32,429 nucleotides of DNA. It comes from Aphanomyces cochlioides (taxonomy: Eukaryota; Oomycota; Saprolegniomycetes; Saprolegniales; Verrucalvaceae). Positions 1 through 9,086 of the stretch are shown here, piece by piece. The translations under genes were made by a program, and so were the position numbers. Numbering within the stretch: the stretch's first letter is position 1; every line of letters starts with the position of its first letter. A model generated the notes under the pieces. The model saw only the letters and a list, made by a program, of their open reading frames with translations. It was not told where the DNA came from and did no database searches. The stretch is taken from positions 1 to 32,429 of the forward strand of contig JAHQRK010000085.1 of assembly GCA_019828595.1 (NCBI GenBank), in the 5' to 3' direction.

Positions 1-167
1 AGATGTGCATGTGGCACGTGTGTACCAAGTGGAGAAAAAGTGGCATCGAGATGCAGTTTGTGGGGTATGCTTGGGACTCTCGCGTGTTGATTTCGGACCA
101 AGTTGGTGCTTGGTCGTCCACCACACGAGCATGACACCTTTCAAACATGCCAGACGTGGCGAGTGGG

Positions 168-276
168 GACTCTCGCGTGTTGATTTCGGACCAAGTTGGT
201 GCTTGGTCGTCCACCACACGAGCATGACACCTTTCAAACATGCCAGACGTGGCGAGTGGGTGTCTCGATGGGGTCG
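168..276 (+). repeat. Truncated satellite monomer (internal 90-bp deletion)
   Basis: The distance from the first AGATGTGCATG (position 1) to the next (277) is 276 bp, that is 183 plus 93 instead of 366. The junction lies in GAGTGGGGACTCTC at 161-174: sequence that should continue as GTGGGTGTCTCG jumps directly to the GGGACTCTCGCG part of the next unit, removing 90 bp. The two breakpoints share a G-run and sit at an imperfect direct repeat (TGGGTGTCTCG versus TGGGACTCTCG) normally 91 bp apart. The junction has four Gs rather than three, so it is not a clean exchange between those repeats. The 90-bp loss keeps the phase divisible by three. Confidence 0.93.
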
Positions 277-290
277 AGATGTGCATGTGG

Positions 291-296
291 CACGTG
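291..296. other. CACGTG palindrome present once per monomer (example copy)
   Basis: A perfect CACGTG hexamer sits in GGCACGTGTG of nearly every unit. CACGTG is the core site of bHLH and bZIP factors in eukaryotes (established knowledge). Whether any protein binds it here is unknown; it is described as a sequence feature, not as a promoter. No TATA-like element is present, because TpA is almost absent from the unit. Confidence 0.5.
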
Positions 297-371
297 TGTA
301 CCAAGTGGAGAAAAAGTGGCATCGAGATGCAGTTTGTGGGGTATGCTTGGGACTCTCGCGTGTTGATTTCG

Positions 372-391
372 GACCAAGTTGGTGCTTGGTC
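372..391. repeat. 7-bp inverted repeat with 6-nt loop, once per monomer (example copy)
   Basis: GACCAAG (372-378) and CTTGGTC (385-391) are perfect reverse complements separated by TTGGTG. A nested alternative dyad, ACCAA-G-TTGGT, overlaps the left arm, so two competing small hairpins or cruciforms are possible. The element is unchanged throughout the homogeneous core. One tail copy, near 27833-27852, has it disrupted. Confidence 0.6.
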
Positions 392-445
392 GTCCACCAC
401 ACGAGCATGACACCTTTCAAACATGCCAGACGTGGCGAGTGGGTG

Positions 446-462
446 TCTCGATGGGGTCGAGA
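446..462. repeat. 6-bp inverted repeat with TGGGG loop, once per monomer (example copy)
   Basis: TCTCGA (446-451) and TCGAGA (457-462) are perfect reverse complements around a 5-nt TGGGG spacer. The dyad recurs in every intact monomer. The G-run in the loop is a frequent indel site in the right-hand tail (for example three Gs at about 27550 and 31588, five Gs at about 28101 and 29203). No function can be assigned. Confidence 0.55.
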
Positions 463-1042
463 TGTGCATGTGGCACGTGTGTACCAAGTGGAGAAAAAGT
501 GGCATCGAGATGCAGTTTGTGGGGTATGCTTGGGACTCTCGCGTGTTGATTTCGGACCAAGTTGGTGCTTGGTCGTCCACCACACGAGCATGACACCTTT
601 CAAACATGCCAGACGTGGCGAGTGGGTGTCTCGATGGGGTCGAGATGTGCATGTGGCACGTGTGTACCAAGTGGAGAAAAAGTGGCATCGAGATGCAGTT
701 TGTGGGGTATGCTTGGGACTCTCGCGTGTTGATTTCGGACCAAGTTGGTGCTTGGTCGTCCACCACACGAGCATGACACCTTTCAAACATGCCAGACGTG
801 GCGAGTGGGTGTCTCGATGGGGTCGAGATGTGCATGTGGCACGTGTGTACCAAGTGGAGAAAAAGTGGCATCGAGATGCAGTTTGTGGGGTATGCTTGGG
901 ACTCTCGCGTGTTGATTTCGGACCAAGTTGGTGCTTGGTCGTCCACCACACGAGCATGACACCTTTCAAACATGCCAGACGTGGCGAGTGGGTGTCTCGA
1001 TGGGGTCGAGATGTGCATGTGGCACGTGTGTACCAAGTGGAG

Positions 1043-1046
1043 AAAA
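1043..1046 (+). other. A-tract contraction (A4 instead of A5)
   Basis: The GAGAAAAAGTGG motif has four As here, making a 182-bp monomer and shifting the phase of the spurious open frames by one. Confidence 0.9.
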
Positions 1047-1590
1047 GTGGCATCGAGATGCAGTTTGTGGGGTATGCTTGGGACTCTCGCGTGTTGATTT
1101 CGGACCAAGTTGGTGCTTGGTCGTCCACCACACGAGCATGACACCTTTCAAACATGCCAGACGTGGCGAGTGGGTGTCTCGATGGGGTCGAGATGTGCAT
1201 GTGGCACGTGTGTACCAAGTGGAGAAAAAGTGGCATCGAGATGCAGTTTGTGGGGTATGCTTGGGACTCTCGCGTGTTGATTTCGGACCAAGTTGGTGCT
1301 TGGTCGTCCACCACACGAGCATGACACCTTTCAAACATGCCAGACGTGGCGAGTGGGTGTCTCGATGGGGTCGAGATGTGCATGTGGCACGTGTGTACCA
1401 AGTGGAGAAAAAGTGGCATCGAGATGCAGTTTGTGGGGTATGCTTGGGACTCTCGCGTGTTGATTTCGGACCAAGTTGGTGCTTGGTCGTCCACCACACG
1501 AGCATGACACCTTTCAAACATGCCAGACGTGGCGAGTGGGTGTCTCGATGGGGTCGAGATGTGCATGTGGCACGTGTGTACCAAGTGGAG

Positions 1591-1594
1591 AAAA
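1591..1594 (+). other. A-tract contraction (A4 instead of A5)
   Basis: Second four-A copy, exactly three monomers after the one at 1043. The flanking monomers are otherwise identical to consensus. Confidence 0.9.
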
Positions 1595-3236
1595 GTGGCA
1601 TCGAGATGCAGTTTGTGGGGTATGCTTGGGACTCTCGCGTGTTGATTTCGGACCAAGTTGGTGCTTGGTCGTCCACCACACGAGCATGACACCTTTCAAA
1701 CATGCCAGACGTGGCGAGTGGGTGTCTCGATGGGGTCGAGATGTGCATGTGGCACGTGTGTACCAAGTGGAGAAAAAGTGGCATCGAGATGCAGTTTGTG
1801 GGGTATGCTTGGGACTCTCGCGTGTTGATTTCGGACCAAGTTGGTGCTTGGTCGTCCACCACACGAGCATGACACCTTTCAAACATGCCAGACGTGGCGA
1901 GTGGGTGTCTCGATGGGGTCGAGATGTGCATGTGGCACGTGTGTACCAAGTGGAGAAAAAGTGGCATCGAGATGCAGTTTGTGGGGTATGCTTGGGACTC
2001 TCGCGTGTTGATTTCGGACCAAGTTGGTGCTTGGTCGTCCACCACACGAGCATGACACCTTTCAAACATGCCAGACGTGGCGAGTGGGTGTCTCGATGGG
2101 GTCGAGATGTGCATGTGGCACGTGTGTACCAAGTGGAGAAAAAGTGGCATCGAGATGCAGTTTGTGGGGTATGCTTGGGACTCTCGCGTGTTGATTTCGG
2201 ACCAAGTTGGTGCTTGGTCGTCCACCACACGAGCATGACACCTTTCAAACATGCCAGACGTGGCGAGTGGGTGTCTCGATGGGGTCGAGATGTGCATGTG
2301 GCACGTGTGTACCAAGTGGAGAAAAAGTGGCATCGAGATGCAGTTTGTGGGGTATGCTTGGGACTCTCGCGTGTTGATTTCGGACCAAGTTGGTGCTTGG
2401 TCGTCCACCACACGAGCATGACACCTTTCAAACATGCCAGACGTGGCGAGTGGGTGTCTCGATGGGGTCGAGATGTGCATGTGGCACGTGTGTACCAAGT
2501 GGAGAAAAAGTGGCATCGAGATGCAGTTTGTGGGGTATGCTTGGGACTCTCGCGTGTTGATTTCGGACCAAGTTGGTGCTTGGTCGTCCACCACACGAGC
2601 ATGACACCTTTCAAACATGCCAGACGTGGCGAGTGGGTGTCTCGATGGGGTCGAGATGTGCATGTGGCACGTGTGTACCAAGTGGAGAAAAAGTGGCATC
2701 GAGATGCAGTTTGTGGGGTATGCTTGGGACTCTCGCGTGTTGATTTCGGACCAAGTTGGTGCTTGGTCGTCCACCACACGAGCATGACACCTTTCAAACA
2801 TGCCAGACGTGGCGAGTGGGTGTCTCGATGGGGTCGAGATGTGCATGTGGCACGTGTGTACCAAGTGGAGAAAAAGTGGCATCGAGATGCAGTTTGTGGG
2901 GTATGCTTGGGACTCTCGCGTGTTGATTTCGGACCAAGTTGGTGCTTGGTCGTCCACCACACGAGCATGACACCTTTCAAACATGCCAGACGTGGCGAGT
3001 GGGTGTCTCGATGGGGTCGAGATGTGCATGTGGCACGTGTGTACCAAGTGGAGAAAAAGTGGCATCGAGATGCAGTTTGTGGGGTATGCTTGGGACTCTC
3101 GCGTGTTGATTTCGGACCAAGTTGGTGCTTGGTCGTCCACCACACGAGCATGACACCTTTCAAACATGCCAGACGTGGCGAGTGGGTGTCTCGATGGGGT
3201 CGAGATGTGCATGTGGCACGTGTGTACCAAGTGGAG

Positions 3237-3239
3237 AAA
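3237..3239 (+). other. A-tract contraction (A3 instead of A5)
   Basis: The shortest A-tract at this site in the homogeneous part, giving a 181-bp monomer. Confidence 0.9.
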
Positions 3240-4501
3240 GTGGCATCGAGATGCAGTTTGTGGGGTATGCTTGGGACTCTCGCGTGTTGATTTCGGACCA
3301 AGTTGGTGCTTGGTCGTCCACCACACGAGCATGACACCTTTCAAACATGCCAGACGTGGCGAGTGGGTGTCTCGATGGGGTCGAGATGTGCATGTGGCAC
3401 GTGTGTACCAAGTGGAGAAAAAGTGGCATCGAGATGCAGTTTGTGGGGTATGCTTGGGACTCTCGCGTGTTGATTTCGGACCAAGTTGGTGCTTGGTCGT
3501 CCACCACACGAGCATGACACCTTTCAAACATGCCAGACGTGGCGAGTGGGTGTCTCGATGGGGTCGAGATGTGCATGTGGCACGTGTGTACCAAGTGGAG
3601 AAAAAGTGGCATCGAGATGCAGTTTGTGGGGTATGCTTGGGACTCTCGCGTGTTGATTTCGGACCAAGTTGGTGCTTGGTCGTCCACCACACGAGCATGA
3701 CACCTTTCAAACATGCCAGACGTGGCGAGTGGGTGTCTCGATGGGGTCGAGATGTGCATGTGGCACGTGTGTACCAAGTGGAGAAAAAGTGGCATCGAGA
3801 TGCAGTTTGTGGGGTATGCTTGGGACTCTCGCGTGTTGATTTCGGACCAAGTTGGTGCTTGGTCGTCCACCACACGAGCATGACACCTTTCAAACATGCC
3901 AGACGTGGCGAGTGGGTGTCTCGATGGGGTCGAGATGTGCATGTGGCACGTGTGTACCAAGTGGAGAAAAAGTGGCATCGAGATGCAGTTTGTGGGGTAT
4001 GCTTGGGACTCTCGCGTGTTGATTTCGGACCAAGTTGGTGCTTGGTCGTCCACCACACGAGCATGACACCTTTCAAACATGCCAGACGTGGCGAGTGGGT
4101 GTCTCGATGGGGTCGAGATGTGCATGTGGCACGTGTGTACCAAGTGGAGAAAAAGTGGCATCGAGATGCAGTTTGTGGGGTATGCTTGGGACTCTCGCGT
4201 GTTGATTTCGGACCAAGTTGGTGCTTGGTCGTCCACCACACGAGCATGACACCTTTCAAACATGCCAGACGTGGCGAGTGGGTGTCTCGATGGGGTCGAG
4301 ATGTGCATGTGGCACGTGTGTACCAAGTGGAGAAAAAGTGGCATCGAGATGCAGTTTGTGGGGTATGCTTGGGACTCTCGCGTGTTGATTTCGGACCAAG
4401 TTGGTGCTTGGTCGTCCACCACACGAGCATGACACCTTTCAAACATGCCAGACGTGGCGAGTGGGTGTCTCGATGGGGTCGAGATGTGCATGTGGCACGT
4501 G

Positions 4502-4959
4502 CGTACCAAGTGGAGAAAAGGGGGCATCGAGATGCAGTTTGTGGGGTATGCCTCGGACTCTCGCGTGTCGATTTCGGACCAAGTTGGTGCTTGGTCGTCC
4601 ACCACACGAGCATGACACCTTTAAAACATGCTGAGACGTGGCGAGTGGGTGTTCTCGATGGGGTCGAGATGTGCATGTGGCACGTGTGTACCAAGTGGAG
4701 AAAAAGTGGCATCGAGATGCAGTTTGTGGGGTATGCGTGGGACTCTCGCGTGTTGATTTCGGACCAAGTTGGTGCTTGGTCGTCCACCAGCACGAGCACG
4801 CCACCTTTCAAACATGCCAGACGTGGCGCAGTGGGTGTCTCGATGGGGTCAAGATGTGCATGTGGCACGTGTGTACCAAGTGGAGAAAAGCTGGAATTGA
4901 GATGCAGTTTGTGGGGTATGCTTGGGACTCTCGCGCGTTGATTTTCGGACCAAGTTGGC
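4502..4959 (+). repeat. Diverged island of about 2.5 satellite monomers
   Basis: Between perfect consensus copies, this 458-bp stretch carries about 20 substitutions and five single-base insertions. Examples are T to C at 4502, GAGAAAAGGGGGCATC near 4515-4530, GCCTCGGAC near 4550, TTTAAAACATGCTGAG near 4620-4633, CCAGCACGAGCACGCC near 4786-4801, G to A at 4851 and T to C at 4959. The five insertions exactly explain the net length excess in this segment. Two changes are CpG transitions (4851, 4898). The sequence returns to exact consensus right after 4959. It looks like a relic of an older array surrounded by newer homogenised copies (inference). Confidence 0.93.
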
Positions 4960-7900
4960 GCTTGGTCGTCCACCACACGAGCATGACACCTTTCAAACAT
5001 GCCAGACGTGGCGAGTGGGTGTCTCGATGGGGTCGAGATGTGCATGTGGCACGTGTGTACCAAGTGGAGAAAAAGTGGCATCGAGATGCAGTTTGTGGGG
5101 TATGCTTGGGACTCTCGCGTGTTGATTTCGGACCAAGTTGGTGCTTGGTCGTCCACCACACGAGCATGACACCTTTCAAACATGCCAGACGTGGCGAGTG
5201 GGTGTCTCGATGGGGTCGAGATGTGCATGTGGCACGTGTGTACCAAGTGGAGAAAAAGTGGCATCGAGATGCAGTTTGTGGGGTATGCTTGGGACTCTCG
5301 CGTGTTGATTTCGGACCAAGTTGGTGCTTGGTCGTCCACCACACGAGCATGACACCTTTCAAACATGCCAGACGTGGCGAGTGGGTGTCTCGATGGGGTC
5401 GAGATGTGCATGTGGCACGTGTGTACCAAGTGGAGAAAAAGTGGCATCGAGATGCAGTTTGTGGGGTATGCTTGGGACTCTCGCGTGTTGATTTCGGACC
5501 AAGTTGGTGCTTGGTCGTCCACCACACGAGCATGACACCTTTCAAACATGCCAGACGTGGCGAGTGGGTGTCTCGATGGGGTCGAGATGTGCATGTGGCA
5601 CGTGTGTACCAAGTGGAGAAAAAGTGGCATCGAGATGCAGTTTGTGGGGTATGCTTGGGACTCTCGCGTGTTGATTTCGGACCAAGTTGGTGCTTGGTCG
5701 TCCACCACACGAGCATGACACCTTTCAAACATGCCAGACGTGGCGAGTGGGTGTCTCGATGGGGTCGAGATGTGCATGTGGCACGTGTGTACCAAGTGGA
5801 GAAAAAGTGGCATCGAGATGCAGTTTGTGGGGTATGCTTGGGACTCTCGCGTGTTGATTTCGGACCAAGTTGGTGCTTGGTCGTCCACCACACGAGCATG
5901 ACACCTTTCAAACATGCCAGACGTGGCGAGTGGGTGTCTCGATGGGGTCGAGATGTGCATGTGGCACGTGTGTACCAAGTGGAGAAAAAGTGGCATCGAG
6001 ATGCAGTTTGTGGGGTATGCTTGGGACTCTCGCGTGTTGATTTCGGACCAAGTTGGTGCTTGGTCGTCCACCACACGAGCATGACACCTTTCAAACATGC
6101 CAGACGTGGCGAGTGGGTGTCTCGATGGGGTCGAGATGTGCATGTGGCACGTGTGTACCAAGTGGAGAAAAAGTGGCATCGAGATGCAGTTTGTGGGGTA
6201 TGCTTGGGACTCTCGCGTGTTGATTTCGGACCAAGTTGGTGCTTGGTCGTCCACCACACGAGCATGACACCTTTCAAACATGCCAGACGTGGCGAGTGGG
6301 TGTCTCGATGGGGTCGAGATGTGCATGTGGCACGTGTGTACCAAGTGGAGAAAAAGTGGCATCGAGATGCAGTTTGTGGGGTATGCTTGGGACTCTCGCG
6401 TGTTGATTTCGGACCAAGTTGGTGCTTGGTCGTCCACCACACGAGCATGACACCTTTCAAACATGCCAGACGTGGCGAGTGGGTGTCTCGATGGGGTCGA
6501 GATGTGCATGTGGCACGTGTGTACCAAGTGGAGAAAAAGTGGCATCGAGATGCAGTTTGTGGGGTATGCTTGGGACTCTCGCGTGTTGATTTCGGACCAA
6601 GTTGGTGCTTGGTCGTCCACCACACGAGCATGACACCTTTCAAACATGCCAGACGTGGCGAGTGGGTGTCTCGATGGGGTCGAGATGTGCATGTGGCACG
6701 TGTGTACCAAGTGGAGAAAAAGTGGCATCGAGATGCAGTTTGTGGGGTATGCTTGGGACTCTCGCGTGTTGATTTCGGACCAAGTTGGTGCTTGGTCGTC
6801 CACCACACGAGCATGACACCTTTCAAACATGCCAGACGTGGCGAGTGGGTGTCTCGATGGGGTCGAGATGTGCATGTGGCACGTGTGTACCAAGTGGAGA
6901 AAAAGTGGCATCGAGATGCAGTTTGTGGGGTATGCTTGGGACTCTCGCGTGTTGATTTCGGACCAAGTTGGTGCTTGGTCGTCCACCACACGAGCATGAC
7001 ACCTTTCAAACATGCCAGACGTGGCGAGTGGGTGTCTCGATGGGGTCGAGATGTGCATGTGGCACGTGTGTACCAAGTGGAGAAAAAGTGGCATCGAGAT
7101 GCAGTTTGTGGGGTATGCTTGGGACTCTCGCGTGTTGATTTCGGACCAAGTTGGTGCTTGGTCGTCCACCACACGAGCATGACACCTTTCAAACATGCCA
7201 GACGTGGCGAGTGGGTGTCTCGATGGGGTCGAGATGTGCATGTGGCACGTGTGTACCAAGTGGAGAAAAAGTGGCATCGAGATGCAGTTTGTGGGGTATG
7301 CTTGGGACTCTCGCGTGTTGATTTCGGACCAAGTTGGTGCTTGGTCGTCCACCACACGAGCATGACACCTTTCAAACATGCCAGACGTGGCGAGTGGGTG
7401 TCTCGATGGGGTCGAGATGTGCATGTGGCACGTGTGTACCAAGTGGAGAAAAAGTGGCATCGAGATGCAGTTTGTGGGGTATGCTTGGGACTCTCGCGTG
7501 TTGATTTCGGACCAAGTTGGTGCTTGGTCGTCCACCACACGAGCATGACACCTTTCAAACATGCCAGACGTGGCGAGTGGGTGTCTCGATGGGGTCGAGA
7601 TGTGCATGTGGCACGTGTGTACCAAGTGGAGAAAAAGTGGCATCGAGATGCAGTTTGTGGGGTATGCTTGGGACTCTCGCGTGTTGATTTCGGACCAAGT
7701 TGGTGCTTGGTCGTCCACCACACGAGCATGACACCTTTCAAACATGCCAGACGTGGCGAGTGGGTGTCTCGATGGGGTCGAGATGTGCATGTGGCACGTG
7801 TGTACCAAGTGGAGAAAAAGTGGCATCGAGATGCAGTTTGTGGGGTATGCTTGGGACTCTCGCGTGTTGATTTCGGACCAAGTTGGTGCTTGGTCGTCCA

Positions 7901-9078
7901 CCACACGAGCATGACACCTTTCAAACATGCCAGACGTGGCGAGTGGGTGTCTCGATGGGGTCGAGATGTGCATGTGGCACGTGTGTACCAAGTGGAGAAA
8001 AAGTGGCATCGAGATGCAGTTTGTGGGGTATGCTTGGGACTCTCGCGTGTTGATTTCGGACCAAGTTGGTGCTTGGTCGTCCACCACACGAGCATGACAC
8101 CTTTCAAACATGCCAGACGTGGCGAGTGGGTGTCTCGATGGGGTCGAGATGTGCATGTGGCACGTGTGTACCAAGTGGAGAAAAAGTGGCATCGAGATGC
8201 AGTTTGTGGGGTATGCTTGGGACTCTCGCGTGTTGATTTCGGACCAAGTTGGTGCTTGGTCGTCCACCACACGAGCATGACACCTTTCAAACATGCCAGA
8301 CGTGGCGAGTGGGTGTCTCGATGGGGTCGAGATGTGCATGTGGCACGTGTGTACCAAGTGGAGAAAAAGTGGCATCGAGATGCAGTTTGTGGGGTATGCT
8401 TGGGACTCTCGCGTGTTGATTTCGGACCAAGTTGGTGCTTGGTCGTCCACCACACGAGCATGACACCTTTCAAACATGCCAGACGTGGCGAGTGGGTGTC
8501 TCGATGGGGTCGAGATGTGCATGTGGCACGTGTGTACCAAGTGGAGAAAAAGTGGCATCGAGATGCAGTTTGTGGGGTATGCTTGGGACTCTCGCGTGTT
8601 GATTTCGGACCAAGTTGGTGCTTGGTCGTCCACCACACGAGCATGACACCTTTCAAACATGCCAGACGTGGCGAGTGGGTGTCTCGATGGGGTCGAGATG
8701 TGCATGTGGCACGTGTGTACCAAGTGGAGAAAAAGTGGCATCGAGATGCAGTTTGTGGGGTATGCTTGGGACTCTCGCGTGTTGATTTCGGACCAAGTTG
8801 GTGCTTGGTCGTCCACCACACGAGCATGACACCTTTCAAACATGCCAGACGTGGCGAGTGGGTGTCTCGATGGGGTCGAGATGTGCATGTGGCACGTGTG
8901 TACCAAGTGGAGAAAAAGTGGCATCGAGATGCAGTTTGTGGGGTATGCTTGGGACTCTCGCGTGTTGATTTCGGACCAAGTTGGTGCTTGGTCGTCCACC
9001 ACACGAGCATGACACCTTTCAAACATGCCAGACGTGGCGAGTGGGTGTCTCGATGGGGTCGAGATGTGCATGTGGCAC

Positions 9079-9086
9079 GTGTGTGT
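9079..9086 (+). other. GT dinucleotide expansion (+2 bp)
   Basis: CACGTGTGTGTACC replaces the usual CACGTGTGTACC, adding one GT and making a 185-bp monomer. It is the only change in the homogeneous core outside the A-tract, and it shifts the frame of the spurious open frames on both strands here. Confidence 0.9.

Larger units (their letters stand above)
277..459 (+). repeat. Reference consensus monomer (183 bp)
   Basis: This copy matches the majority sequence and serves as a map of one unit. It holds an E-box/G-box palindrome CACGTG at 291-296; an A5 tract inside GAGAAAAAGTGG at 312-316; a 7-bp inverted repeat at 372-391; an ACGTGGC motif at about 430-436; and a 6-bp inverted repeat that starts at 446 and runs into the next unit. 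Imperfect direct repeats of the form TGGG-NN-TCTCG lie 91 bp apart, almost exactly half the unit. TCGAGATG occurs twice per unit, 48 bp apart. Only three stop triplets exist on both strands together: two TGA on + and one on -. Confidence 0.95.
1..4501 (+). repeat. Homogeneous satellite block, left part
   Basis: About 24 monomers that look identical at every base I compared, apart from one truncated monomer (about 168-276) and three A-tract contractions (A4 at 1043-1046, A4 at 1591-1594, A3 at 3237-3239). The spacings between these variants equal whole monomers minus the expected indel: 548 is three units minus one base, and 1646 is nine units minus one base. So no other length change is hidden between them. 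The left array boundary is outside the window. Confidence 0.93.

Noticed and set aside
1..183. Monomer as an ancient dimer of two 91-bp halves
   Set aside because: Only the 11-mer TGGG-NN-TCTCG aligns between the halves; the rest shows no similarity beyond chance.
261..352. G-quadruplex from GGG and GGGG runs
   Set aside because: The four G-runs in a unit occur as two pairs separated by more than 50 bases, so no canonical short-loop quadruplex is formed.
365..382. CENP-B-box-like match (TTCG, then an A, then GG at the right spacing) in each monomer
   Set aside because: Seven of nine fixed positions match but the CGGG part reads TTGG. A match of this quality is expected about 0.4 times by chance over both strands of 183 bp, so it is not evidence of CENP-B binding.
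5..1141. Possible repeat protein with 61-residue units on the plus strand
   Set aside because: The period is the DNA monomer length. Indels not divisible by three occur freely here and throughout the tail, so there is no sign of frame preservation.
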